A DNA stretch of 29,940 bases from Tubiluchus corallicola (GCA_030141605.1 JAQGDQ010001677.1:1-29940), one strand, 5' to 3'; numbered from the stretch's first letter, positions 1 to 14,230 are shown. The notes: a model not told the origin generated them from the letters alone. Numbers and translations: made by a program.

Positions 1-547
1 CCCCCCCCTTGAAATAGGGCCTGAGCACAGGTAGTTTTTCAATTGAATTTTTCCAACGCATAAGCCAAGTATTGTTACTTTGTTACTTTTCCTGCATTTT
101 GACTTTTGCACAGCGGAGGGTCACCGACCAACTTAGCTATTACTGAATAATGACTGTTGCTAATGTTTCTTTTCAAAACATTTCCCGTTCCAGCTTTGAG
201 CAGAATAACAGAAGGGAGGAAAGGACGGGTTCAAAGAGGAACACAGGCATCTATCAATGCATATTCCAGGACCTTAGCTTAGCTGGTTGGTTAGTTCGTA
301 TGCTGGCTGGCTGGCCGGCCGGTTAACGATTCGTTGGTTCGTTGGTACGTTGGTTTGTCCGTCGGCTAGTTGGTTCATTGGTCAGCGTGCAGCTAGCTTG
401 TTGGTTTGTTGGTGTGTTGGTAGCTTGGCAGTTTGTACTGTGTAAGTCGTTGGTTAGTTTAGTTTAAACATGATTTATTTAGGATTCGATCAGACAGTTT
501 GAACAACATGATTTAGGATTCTCACCACAACAGACTTTATACACTAT
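1..547. other. Non-coding flank with degenerate GGTT-type repeat
   Basis: No open frame with coding character is visible. The window opens with a short C run. From about 270 to 470 the + strand is built of imperfect GGTT/GTTGGTT words (for example GGTTGGTTAGTTCG, TTCGTTGGTTCGTTGG), a decayed 4-bp simple repeat. A short direct repeat (AACATGATTTA followed by AGGATTC) occurs at about 466 and 507, just before the 74-bp satellite. Confidence 0.5.
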
Positions 548-1735
548 TTTCAAGAACATTTACAGTAAGAATAGACTATAACTACACAAGGTGACAAGTT
601 TTGCTACAAGATTACATTAGACATTAGTAACATTCATAGTAAGAATAGACTATAACTGCACAAGCTGACAAGTTTTGCTACAAGATTACATTAGACATTG
701 GTAACATTTATGGTAAGAATAGACAATAACTACGCAAGCTGAAAGTTTTACTACAAGATTACATTAGACCTTAGTAACATTTACGGTAAGAATAGACTAT
801 GACTACACAAGCTGACAAGTTTTACTACAAGATTACATTAGACATTAGTAACATTTACAGTAAGAATAGACTATAACTACACAAGCTGACAAGTTTTACT
901 ACAAGATTACATTAGACATTAGTAACATTTACAGTAAGAATAGGCTGTAACTACACAAGCTGACAAGTTTTACTACAAGATTACATTAGACATTAGTAAC
1001 ATTTACAGTAAGAATAGACTATAACTACACAAGCTGACAAGTTTTACTACAAGATTACATTAGACATTAGTAACATTTACAGTAAGAATAGACTATAACT
1101 ACACAAGCTGACAAGTTTTACTACAAGATTACATTAGACATTAGTAACATTTACAGTAAGAATAGACTATAACTACACAAGCTGACAAGTTTTACTACAA
1201 GATTACATTAGACATTAGTAACATTTACAGTAAGAATAGACTATAACTACACAAGGTGACAAGTTTTGCTACAAGATTACATTAGACATTAGTAACATTC
1301 ATAGTAAGAATAGACTATAACTGCACAAGCTGACAAGTTTTACTACAAGATTACATTAGACATTAGTAACATTTACAGTAAGAATAGACTATAACTACAC
1401 AAGCTGACAAGTTTTACTACAAGATTACATTAGACATTAGTAACATTTACAGTAAGAATAGACTATAACTACACAAGCTGACAAGTTTTACTACAAGATT
1501 ACATTAGACATTAGTAACATTTACAGTAAGAATAGACTATAACTACACAAGCTGACAAGTTTTACTACAAGATTACATTAGACATTAGTAACATTTACAG
1601 TAAGAATAGACTATAACTACACAAGCTGACAAGTTTTACTACAAGATTACATTAGACATTAGTAACACTTACAGTAAGAATAGACTATAACTACACAAGC
1701 TGACAAGTTTTACTACAAGATTACATTAGAGATTA
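548..1735. repeat. 74-bp tandem satellite, about 16 copies
   Basis: The word CTACACAAGCTGACAAG recurs every 74 bp, from position 582 to 1691, with very high identity between units and only single-base indels. Most units share TTACTACAAGATTACATTAG. A variant (AAGGTGAC, TTTTGCTAC, ATTCATAGT, CTGCACAAG) appears near 582-660 and again near 1247-1325, which implies a higher-order period of nine units. 74 is not a multiple of three and stops occur in all frames, so this is non-coding satellite. Confidence 0.95.
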
Positions 1736-4190
<2,455 letters not shown>

Positions 4191-4326
4191 GGTTTTGATT
4201 TAACTCTTTATTTCGAACTAGCTTAATAGAATACATAACATACAATAATTACAAGACATATAATAATTATAACCCCTCCTCTCAACACATGCAAACTAAT
4301 ACATAAATAAATAAAATAACAGTACA

Positions 4327-4351
4327 ATATATATACATATATATATATATA
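4327..4351. repeat. (AT)n microsatellite
   Basis: Short ATATATAC/ATATATAT run lying directly after (in minus-strand sense) the stop codon of the open frame at 4357-4641. Confidence 0.85.
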
Positions 4352-4356
4352 CTATA

Positions 4357-4641
4357 TCATACGTCCAGCCTGAATCCACACCCATAATTTCTACCTAATA
4401 CTTTCCTCCATTGGTCTCTTGTGTCTGAAGTGTAAAATGCTTCACTGTTATTCAATGCGTTTATAAGAAGATTTGAGCTTTGCATTACTCTACTGTACAG
4501 ACTGTATGCAGTTTTCCTATGTATTACATCAAAGTATAAAACATCGTGGTCTACTGAAATAGTCTTAGAACTATAATGATAAGATAGGCAAATACAGCCA
4601 AAATTTTTCTGTTTGGTTGTAATAAAAAGGACAGTGGGTTT
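4357..4641 (-). CDS. Partial C-terminal open frame, possible retroelement or exon
   Basis: On the minus strand 94 sense codons run from just after an in-frame TAA (4642-4644) to a TGA at 4357-4359. There is no early Met, so it would be a 3' exon or the 3' end of a truncated element. The product is balanced in composition and contains the words DHDVLYFDVIHRKTAYSLYS, SEAFYTSDTRDQWRKVLGR and NYGCGFRLDV at the C-terminus. Downstream on the minus strand come an AT repeat and an AATAAA near 4210, about 150 bp after the stop, as expected for a polyadenylated transcript end. I do not recognise the family. A 5'-truncated LINE C-terminus is the leading guess; a host 3' exon or chance are alternatives. 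Confidence 0.4.
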   Translation of the reverse strand, partial: KPTVLFITTKQKNFGCICLSYHYSSKTISVDHDVLYFDVIHRKTAYSLYSRVMQSSNLLINALNNSEAFYTSDTRDQWRKVLGRNYGCGFRLDV

Positions 4642-4644
4642 TTA

Positions 4645-5504
4645 TACAGTTTGCACTCTGCAAGTTGGCATTCAGCATTGTGTCGTAGAGCCTTTTTATA
4701 GGATCATAACATATTTTATTAGCAAGGATAATCCACTAAGATGAGACGCTAACGGAAGGTATCTCTGCCATGGTGCAGCACGTCCACATTATTATGATGT
4801 AAATAATGGGGGGGTGGTATAAATGAAGCCGCCCTGAACGGTTTTCCGACACCCATCCATTTACTGGTCAGGCAGAGAGTTGCGCGACTTCCGCCGGCAA
4901 GCACACGTCGCGTATGTTAAGTTATTCCCTTAGTCCTGATATTGCACGAAATCTCTTCGAATGTAGCTAATCTTTTTAACACTCATAAACTTCCAGCACT
5001 TGAAAGAGCGTGTCACTTCATGTTATCGTCTGTGAAAAGGTTTCTTTTGCGGCACGATATAATCTTCTGTTATATTCTCACCTATGTAAACAAAAGCAGT
5101 TGATACAATCATAAAGCAAATTGAAATGTAAACAACAGTGTGGTGTGATCTAAACAAATTCAACGTTTGTTTGCGCAGCTTTCTTTGTGCTGCGGATCTT
5201 ATTGCTTGTGATAAAAATACACTTTGCAAAAAATTGTGTGAGTTTAACATTTTGAGTAAACAGAAGCACTTGAGAAATGGGGAGTGTTTCGGGGGGGATT
5301 ATAATATACTGTTCTTTTTGAAAGACTTACTTGGTCGGTTTGTGAAAAAGTGAAAGCGTGCGAGGGAAAGTAAGAAAGAACCCAGCGTTGTTTTAGCTCA
5401 GCCAAAAACGAGGTGGAATCGAGGAAAGCGAAAAAAGGAAGGAGAGGAAGCAGAAAAGGGTGAGTAAGTAAGAAAACGAAAAAGTTGATAAGGTTAGAAA
5501 AGAC
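4645..5504. other. Unannotated stretch
   Basis: Small overlapping open frames exist on both strands around 5023-5353 but they are short, share the same DNA and show no recognisable domain. No RNA gene or transposon end was seen. GA-rich sequence from about 5350 grades into the AG tract. Confidence 0.35.
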
Positions 5505-6130
<626 letters not shown>

Positions 6131-7406
6131 AAAGCCAAACACTAACCCCATTATTTTGTGTTTGTTTATACTGTAGTAGGTTGCAGTAGACTTACTCAAT
6201 AACGCTGCTTTGTTCCCAACGCTGAATTTGTGAAGATGTGTTCATAAACTGTTGGCGAAGACATTCTAATTGCTGGCAAGATTATAACGGTGTGTAAATT
6301 CACGCTACCATGGGTGTGGTATCTGTTTCTTTCGTCCTGGTGCTAACTAGCATCAGGTAGTGTTGCTCGACTCGTTTAACCCCCTGCAGCGAATGCGTTC
6401 GTCCATTAGTTCTCGCCTCTACACAAGCCCATTCGTAAACTTACGCTTGTGGTTGTGCTTTGAGTTTATGAAGGTTCTTACTTTCCGTTCGTGTGTATTA
6501 GGCAGCGTATTTACTGAAAATGTCTCGGCAAGGTTATTCCTGTTGCGTCGCCGACACATTTAAAGCGAATTTTTCTACTTGAGTAAAGAAACGGATATAT
6601 TATTTCTTCAATTGATAACCAGGTAGGACATTACTACAGTAGATTCTGAAGTTTTATTATTATCACATTCAGTACAGTAGTAACAATGATTACAAACTAA
6701 CAAAAATTTTACTTACATAATATATAAAAATCTTCATTGCAAAGATTATGCACTAGTGCAGAGTAAAACAAGTTATGTCCTACATAAAATCAGTGTATAA
6801 CCAGTCAGTGTCAGACTGTGCACAATTGTGTCAGTTAGTCTAAGTTAAAAAAAGCATAAGAATAAAAACGTTAAAATACTACATTACGTATCTACAAATT
6901 TGTATACACAACGATATACAATGATGACAAATAAAAATTATGTTAATTAATTCGATAATTGTTATTAACAATATTACAGATATGATAAATGATCAATTGA
7001 ATTTTTATAAAATGTTGGCATGTGTCTGAGTAAGAATGACGTAAGATATAACTTACAACTTCGTACTGTAATTACTATGTTTAACACACTCATTAAAGCA
7101 GGTGACATGCCATGTAAATTTTGTCTAGTATTTTGAAACTTTTAGTGAAACTGTCGGATTCTAGTTCAATTTTGATTCAAAGAGTTTCGCCTTTTTGGAG
7201 AATTAAATTTTCAGTCGTTTTCTTGAAAAATATGGCGACTTAGAGTCTCTTGGCGACAAACGAAAGTTGAGAGGCAAAGATGATATTTTAATATATTTAA
7301 AAATAGATTCCGTTTTCGTTCTGCTTACGATGGTGCTGACTCAAAGTTACACACATTACCTCTGACTCACAGTGACCTATTACAGGTTATCTACAATCTA
7401 CAGGGC
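6131..7406. other. Unannotated AT-rich stretch
   Basis: No convincing gene, RNA gene or repeat termini. A 67-codon open frame at 6360-6563 lacks recognisable features. From 6650 to 7060 the sequence is strongly AT-rich. Confidence 0.35.
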
Positions 7407-7408
7407 TA

Positions 7409-8007
7409 GGGGAGACCCGGGTAAAGCGGATCAAATGTGTTTGCTCTTTTTTCCGTAAGGCGTCGCAGTCTACGCACTGTATGATGTTACGTCATCATCT
7501 ACTGTGTACTCTGCATAAACGACCTCGACCTTTGCAAAGTTTGTCTAAGCGCGGAACACAAAAATAAGTTTTTCACCCACTTGCGATTTTTCACTTTTAT
7601 AGATGATGATGACAAATTCCAGTTAGTGCAGATTTATTCGCTACCGTTTTTACATATGATGGATGGTTCATTGCTGCTTCATATCAATTTATTTTCGCAA
7701 AATAAACAAAATCGATTTAAAAGATATTGTTAGTTATGTTGAGCTCAACCACTCAGGACAAAACGGATCACTTTGCCCATACGTATGATCCACTATGTCC
7801 GTAAAAGATCCACTTTGCCCTAGAAATTTTGGTTTCGTATTTCGGAATTATCTGTTAAACGAGTAATAGTAATTATAAGTTTTTACCACATGAATATAGC
7901 AGAGTTTCCTAGGGAAGAATAGGACATGTAATTGATTGTTACAGATCAAACGTCTTAAACTTTATGAGCGAAAACCCTTAAATGATCCACTTTACCCGGG
8001 TCTCCCC
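7409..8007. mobile_element. Non-autonomous TIR DNA element, TA target site
   Basis: The left end GGGGAGACCCGGGTAAAG and the right end CTTTACCCGGGTCTCCCC are perfect inverted repeats of 18 bp. One mismatch further in, they continue into GGATCA/TGATCC. A TA dinucleotide flanks each end (7407-7408 and 8008-8009), as expected for Tc1/mariner-like insertion, although TA could be part of the TIR. The 599-bp interior has no transposase frame. It carries several more copies of the subterminal word GATCCACTTTGCCC (near 7806, with variants near 7763 and 7787), which may be transposase-binding sites. It is best called a MITE. Confidence 0.75.
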
Positions 8008-8143
8008 TATGTAGAGCCTGCCTCAGCCTAGAGAGGCTAGAGTAGAGACTGTTATAATATTAACTCTTGCTCTGATTTCCTCTGTCGTTTCCTCAACTAA
8101 AACGCGTCTGTCTTCTAAATCAGGATGAGGAATATAGTTATCA

Positions 8144-8432
8144 GTAGGGTGGGTGAGAAAGCGAATTCGAATCGAATCGAATTTGTGACTTTCGAATTCG
8201 AGTTGAGATTGAAAGATTTTCGAACAAGTTTTCGAATCGCCAGTAAAATGAGTCTTACGAAGATCATTTGTTTGTCACAGAAATCACAGCTAAATTATGC
8301 TATTTGCGTGATGTTTTAATCGTTTTAATGATGAAGAACTTACGTGATTGAAGGGCCGAATTATTCGAATCTATAGTCTTAAGTTCGAATCGAATACGGA
8401 CTAAAAACCTCGAACGTTCGATCCTCACCCCT
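8144..8432. mobile_element. Short TIR-like element rich in TTCGAAT words
   Basis: The left edge (GGGTGGGTGAG, 8147-8157) and right edge (CTCACCCCT, 8424-8432) are imperfect inverted repeats. Just inside, GAATTCGAATCGAATCGAAT on the left and TTCGAATCGAATACGG on the right form a subterminal inverted repeat. The flanks AGTTATCA (8136-8143) and AGTTATAA (8433-8440) match at 7 of 8 positions, compatible with an aged 8-bp hAT-type target-site duplication. There is no transposase frame. Part of the interior recurs at 10984-11143. The exact ends are uncertain. Confidence 0.5.
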
Positions 8433-8440
8433 AGTTATAA

Positions 8441-8759
8441 GTCACGAACAAATTGCATTTTAACTGCGAGTTGCTGACGTTCCAAATAATGCAGCAAATT
8501 ATAGTTTAGAAAAGTAGCATACTCTGCTGTTGTTGACCGGTTGACCGTTCCTCGTCCATGAATAGCTGGACAGATGGAGAATAATAACAATTTTGCATGA
8601 CTTCCTGTCTCGTGGTTTGAACATTTGGATTAGGAGAAGATAGTTGGATTTGTAGTCGAGTACAATGGTCAACCCTCCGCGAGCACAATGGATTACTGTG
8701 CAAAAGCTGCCGCTTGCTAATAATAACGCTCTTACCCGTTGCAAGGTACAGTAGTAGGC
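8441..8759. other. Spacer between two TIR elements
   Basis: About 320 bp without repeats. Overlapping minus-strand open frames at 8499-8744 show no recognisable domain and are judged fortuitous. Confidence 0.3.
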
Positions 8760-8765
8760 CTACTA

Positions 8766-9274
8766 CAGGGATGAGAATTTTCCGTGGATACGAGGAATTC
8801 CGAGTTTTTGGAAGGCCAGTAGTGCCATTCTTGTAAATCGCGTAAATTCGTTGAGAAAATTTTTACCGACCCAGTACATTATTTCTCAAGCTGACCGCTA
8901 GTTGGCAGGCCGTCAGTTTGTTTACATCACGTACATCAGTGTAACCACGTGTAGATCTCTATGTATAAAAATATAGAATCAATTATGCAGAGTTATTTGA
9001 GTCAATTGCAGACAGTTTTTATATACTTTTGCATAGGAGCGGCCAGTACTTAAGCTTTTTTGAGACAATTAGGTATCATGTATCCTTGATAGTTGGATAT
9101 TTTAAATTATGCATGAAACAAGGTAATTGATATTTTAAGTCCACTTAGAGGCTCTCTATGGTCACAAAATTGCAATTTGTTGCTGGCTCCCCTTTAACCC
9201 CCATGGGGGCCTATGCGGCCCCTAACCCCCCGGCCTGTTTCAGAGTTTTTTGCAATTTGTCATTCTCATCCCTG
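8766..9274. mobile_element. Non-autonomous TIR DNA element, 6-bp flanking repeat
   Basis: It begins CAGGGATGAGAAT and ends ATTCTCATCCCTG, a perfect 13-bp TIR. CTACTA lies immediately outside both ends (8760-8765 and 9275-9280), a likely target-site duplication. The CAGGGATG terminus resembles the CAGGGG-type ends of hAT elements, but hAT normally makes 8-bp duplications, so the superfamily is open. The 509-bp interior lacks a transposase frame. Confidence 0.75.
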
Positions 9275-9280
9275 CTACTA

Positions 9281-9811
9281 TATGAACCACCTATAGTAGT
9301 TCTTATTCGGGGAATCTAAGTCTCTGTTTTCTTTTGATATTATTTTTAAGACATAGGATAATGGTGAATGGAGTTACCATTAATGCTTTACCCTACAAAT
9401 CGTGTTTTGAGGCTGCAGTATTGATATACGCAGATTAAAGTTGTAAGTACTGTGTTGCATAGTCTATTTAGTTACTTCACTTTCAAAAAAGTTTAATTTC
9501 TTCCCCTATAGACGTACATTGACAGTTTATTTTCTTGTCCTACTTCATAAATATATTGCACGGTGTAATTAGCAACGCTAACAATTTTTTTTCACAATTT
9601 ACGGTAGGGTAGGGTAGCTGACTTGATGACCAATTGGTGTTTTGCTTCCTTTTCTCCTGCACCCCCTTAACTCTTTCCTTTATGCATTCCTTTACCCCGA
9701 TGAATTAATAATTATGTCAACTATGATCTATTTATATTCTAGTGTAAATGACGAGGTAAATGAAAAATGTCTATGTCTATGTCTAGGTATTGTTAAGCCA
9801 TAGGTCAACTG
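9281..9811. other. Unannotated stretch
   Basis: Ordinary AT-rich sequence with no gene or repeat termini recognised; ends at the first unit of the 31-bp satellite. Confidence 0.35.
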
Positions 9812-10618
9812 GGTAGTTCGTATAAACGCCTCTAGTACTTTTGGTAGTTCGTATAAACGCCTCTAGTACTTTTGGTAGTTCGTATAAACGCCTCTAGTAC
9901 TTTTGGTAGTTCGTATAAACGCCTCTAGTACTTTTTTAAGTTCGTAAACACCTCTAGTACTTTTGGTAGTTCGTATAAACGCCTCTAGTACTTTTGGTAG
10001 TTCGTATAAACGCCTCTACTACTTTTGGTAGTTCGTATAAACGCCTCTAGTACTTTTGGTAGTTCGTATAAACGCCTCTAGTACTTTTGGTAGTTCGTAT
10101 AAACACCTCTAGTACTTTTGGTAGTTCGTAAACACCTCTAGTACTTTTGGTAGTTCGTATAAACGCCTCTAGTACTTTTGGTAGTTCGTATAAACGCCTC
10201 TAGTACTTTTGGTAGTTCGTATACACGCCTCTAGTACTTTTGGTAGTTCGTATAAACGCCTCTAGTACTTTTGGTAGTTCGTATAAACGCCTCTAGTACT
10301 TTTGGTAGTTCGTATAAACGCCTCTAGTACTTTTGGTAGTTCGTATAAACGCCTCTAGTACTTTTGGTAGTTCGTATAAACGCCTCTAGTACTTTTGGTA
10401 GTTCGTATAAACGCCTCTAGTACTTTTGGTAGTTCGTATAAACGCCTCTAGTACTTTTGGTAGTTCGTATAGACGCCTCTAGTACTTTTGGTAGTTCGTA
10501 TACACGCCTCTCTAGTACTTTTGGTAGTTCGTATACACGCCTCTCTAGTACTTTTGGTAGTTCGTATAAACGCCTCTCTAGTACTTTTGGTAGTTCGTAT
10601 AAACGCCTCTAGTACTCT
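9812..10618. repeat. 31-bp tandem satellite, about 26 copies
   Basis: The unit GGTAGTTCGTATAAACGCCT plus CTAGTACTTTT recurs every 31 bp with near-perfect identity. Deviations are clustered: a unit lacking TAT near 9940 and 10120, and three consecutive 33-bp units with an extra CT (CGCCTCTCTAG) near 10500-10600 at the right end, as expected from local slippage or unequal exchange. No coding character. Confidence 0.96.
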
Positions 10619-10835
10619 CTCTGTGTTATGTTGTAGCTACAGAACAGTAATTCACACAATCGCATAAAATTACGGCAATATTATTTTGGTTATAGTGTTC
10701 ACGCCAGTTTGAATGATAGCTTGCTGTTGTCATTTTTGATTGTACCTGCATCATGGACATGAAAGAGCGGTGATGACAAAACCCAGCATTAATGTTTACG
10801 ATCCTCGCGCATTGTAATTATGCGGCAAAATTAAT

Positions 10836-11300
10836 GGCGTGACATGATGGTGGTTCGCTAAAAGTCTGAAACATGAGTCGAAACAGTTTACAGGTCACAG
10901 CACGATGAACCAATGCAATTACGAAACGAACACCAAATTTTGTAAACATTTTTTTATGATGTAGACCAATATGGCGGTGATTAGTGACTTTCGAATTCGA
11001 ATTGAGATTGAAAGATTTTCGAACAAGTTTTCGAATCACCAGTAAAATTAGTCTTACGAAGATCATGCATATTGCTAGATTTGTTCTGCAGTAAAACCAC
11101 TAACAGTTTGTTTGAAATTTTGCACAGAAATCACAGCTAAATTATGCTGTGATATGATGGTGGTTCGCTAAAAGTCTGAAACGTGAGTCGAAACAGTTTA
11201 CAGGTCACAGCACGATGAAGCAATGCAATTACGATACGAACAGCAAATTTTGTAAACGTTTTTTATGTTGTAGTCCAATATGGCGGTGATTTGTGGTATC
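10836..11300. repeat. Composite repeat: two 147-bp direct copies around a piece of the 8.2-kb element
   Basis: Copy A (10838-10984) and copy B (11150-11298) share GATGGTGGTTCGCTAAAAGT and continue through TGCAATTACGAWACGAACA to AATATGGCGGTGAT, with a handful of substitutions. Between them, 10984-11067 matches 8186-8266 closely (TTTTCGAACAAGTTTTCGAA core), and 11121-11143 matches 8276-8300 (AGAAATCACAGCTAAATTAT). The 8.2-kb copy lacks about 50 bp present here. This is probably a longer member of the same non-autonomous transposon family. Confidence 0.75.
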
Positions 11301-12425
11301 ACGATATCCTGAACAAAGGTTCGTTTTATGTGTAAAGTGTACTGCTATACTGAACCCATTCAGCCATACTTGCCTAGTTAGTAATACGTTAGCAATTTCT
11401 CTTTATTAAAAAAAATTCGATACAGTTTCTTTGCAATTAATTAACACGTCACTGCTCCATTTCGGAAAACGTTTTCCCAAGCTATATTTGATATGATCTA
11501 TTGTTGATCTTCAGTGATAATAAAAAATTATCGATGACGTTCTTCTATATCTGATTTTTAGTGTTTTTTGTCTGTGCTGTAATGGTGTCATACCTCGAAC
11601 ATATTTTAAGACTATCTGGGAGTTCTATAGTATCTCTTTTAGCCACCGGCAACTGCAAAGTTGATAACTCCCACTGGGACACCTCCCCCCAGAAACATAA
11701 TATTTATCGTAATGGCTAGTAGCTGCTCTGTGTACACTAGGTTATTTGGATATTGTGAGATCATTTGGCCAGCGGCTAGTCGGCAAGTCGGCTGTAAAAC
11801 AGCTGCTAATGTTTTTACGCTGTTTATTTTCACATCTGTATGTTGTTTAGCACCTGTTTAGGACTCAAGGCTCGTACTAACATAGAATTTCCTATTTCTG
11901 TGCATCTTTTTTTGAATTGTGCTTTTTCATTTTGTTTTAGTACTTTAGTACTTGAATGATCTGCACAATTTGTGCCTTATGTACGCGTAAATTAACCGGA
12001 ACTCTATGTACGTATACGTGAGAAAGTATGTATGTTTAATATTTTTAATTTAATCAGTTTCTTAATGTAAATAAATGCTGTTCAGTCAAGTTTTATCCTG
12101 ATTTCTCTGTATGTCACATGTAACAATCTTTTGTGTAGATCGTTTTCTTTATAGTGTATTTATAAAGTTGTGCGAATTCGGTAATATTTATATATTTTAT
12201 TGGGTAATCACAATTATCACAATTACAAATCACACAATACACACACCGATTATAAAGATACAATTACACAATATACGGAGCTACAAAAAACCTTCACCAC
12301 GTTACCAAGAACATAATTACGCAAGTCAAACTCAACAATGTAAACCAAAGAATGTAAACTAATGTATGTGAACTATGTAAACTAAATGTTACATGTGTTT
12401 ACAACTATCTTAAGTTTGTGTTTAT
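11301..12425. other. Unannotated AT-rich stretch
   Basis: Overlapping small open frames at 11639-11861 and 12111-12362 are short, without domains, and AT-driven. No RNA gene or transposon ends seen. Confidence 0.35.
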
Positions 12426-12436
12426 TCATGTTGTAT

Positions 12437-12498
12437 ATACATATATATATATATATATATTTATTTATATATTCATGTTGCATATATATATAATTCGT
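12437..12498. repeat. (AT)n microsatellite
   Basis: ATATATAT runs separated by TTTATTTATATATTCATG; AT-rich simple sequence. Confidence 0.85.
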
Positions 12499-14219
12499 TT
12501 ATTTTCAATTTATAATAATTACATTCGGAAACTGACACATTTTAAAACAAAATTACAGCAATTTGGAGAAATTCTGAATCGTTTGAGCTTAATAGTAATT
12601 TTAGTTTGTCATCATCTAATAAGTAGGTAAAGTTTGGCACCTACTTATAGTAATAAAAGCCTGTGTTAGTGGCGGTTTCTATTTCATGTAGTAACATGTC
12701 TAATTTTATTCGACCGATCAAATATTTTATCCGTAGTATGGAACTGAAAATTGTCATAATTATGCGGTAATGTTCTGAGAAACAAGACTCAAGTGCTTGT
12801 CCGGGATTTGAACCCAGGTCGCAATTTCTATACCAAATATTTTCCCGTGTTTATTCCAGGATTGGTGTTCTGGCTGTAGTCAGCTCGCTTGCTGTTTATT
12901 GTTTAACGCTTAATGTTGCGAGGAGCCGTATCAACGAAGGCAAAACGGAGGAAAGAGAAGACTAACTTTCGACCTACCTACACACCCACGTTTATATAAA
13001 AATTTGTAATTTCATATTTTTCATTGTTACAGTCTTTTTTAAAGCAAAACCGAACCCAATCTTAAACTGTAGGTAAAACAGCCTACTTGTTAAAATATTG
13101 GAAGGAAACACACAATTTTTTCAAACATGATTAACATGAAAGAATTGTTACCACACAAACGCAATTTCGCGTTCGCGCCACTAGTTCTTCGCTGTTACGT
13201 GCATTTCACCATTCTCTAGTTAGACGGCACTAGCGCCTGTATTTCGGAAAAACGCTGCACAAAAAACATGTAAGAGAGGCTGCACCTCTTAGTTCAGATG
13301 TGTTCGTTAGTGACGTAGTGCACACGTTCGGCAGCTCATACTTGAGTACAGCGGTAAATTTGAAATTTGAATTTTTATCTGCCGTTTTACACTGAATATC
13401 TTACAGTAGCACTGTACTTCAATTTTCGTTTTCACAAACACGTGTAACATGCTCGTCAAATGTTCTTCCTGTTGAAAATTATGTTAGTTTGTGATGTCAG
13501 CAATAGTTGGGCTTGCCCACCGTTAATTCAGTTTTTAATTTATTATTTAATTATCAGAAACGCTTTTGCAGTATTAATCGTGTTAAAATGTATACTTTTT
13601 ATCGGACCTCAAAATGGGATAGTATGTGAAAAATCATCCTGTCTTCCTTTAACTAGGGATTTTTGATAACAAAAATAACTCTTCCTTTAAGTTGCTGAAC
13701 TAAATCTATACGCAAACAAGACGGAAAAGCAAAAAGGGCTGATGCAAGAGGCTGGAACAGCTCATTGTGGTTACCTCCGTTGAGAGAAAGGAAAGAAAGA
13801 TGCCTGTTTAGAATGAGAAAACTTTCCTCCTTTCTTGCAAAATATAAAAATGAATTTTTTAACAACCCACAGGTGTTTTTTTATATTCCTCCTGCATGAT
13901 TAACAGGACAAATGGTAGCTGTTACACCTGCTGCAGCTTCCCATTAACTCTTTACTACTGTGTGTAGCGCCTGATCTTGTCTGGATGTTGCTTTGGGCAC
14001 TTAGCACCGGTGTGCGAATTTTCGGCATAACGGAAGCCGGTCATTTTATAGAAGTCGGTCTGCTATTTTGTTAAATAAAACATCTGCCTCTGAATTTCGT
14101 CGATAATAAAAATTTTACTAGTACTAGTACAAGTTGAGGTGGAAGTTCCGAGAGGCCTGAGAGGGATTCTGAGATAACAGTGCTAACTGCAAATATTCGT
14201 CGCGACTTTCTGTCATCTT
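12499..14219. other. Unannotated stretch with one B-box-like site
   Basis: No gene is recognised. On the minus strand, 12795-12815 reads CCTGGGTTCAAATCCCGG, an excellent tRNA T-arm/B-box, but I see no convincing A-box or acceptor stem around it, so it may be a tRNA-derived SINE remnant. A minus-strand 70-codon frame (13653-13865) and a plus-strand 68-codon frame (13460-13666) lack recognisable features. Confidence 0.35.
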
Positions 14220-14230
14220 ACTTATTGTAA
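14220..14230. repeat. Left target-site duplication of the 5S SINE
   Basis: ACTTATTGTAA, identical to 14778-14788 on the far side of the SINE. Confidence 0.9.

Noticed and set aside
548-1735. CRISPR array (also the 31-, 36-, 67- and 86-bp arrays)
   Set aside because: Units are contiguous tandem repeats without unique spacers, in a eukaryotic genome.
11639-11861. Overlapping small proteins on both strands
   Set aside because: Short, mutually overlapping, no domains or splice context.
12780-12830. tRNA gene on the minus strand
   Set aside because: Only the T-arm/B-box is convincing; no A-box, anticodon arm or acceptor pairing was found.
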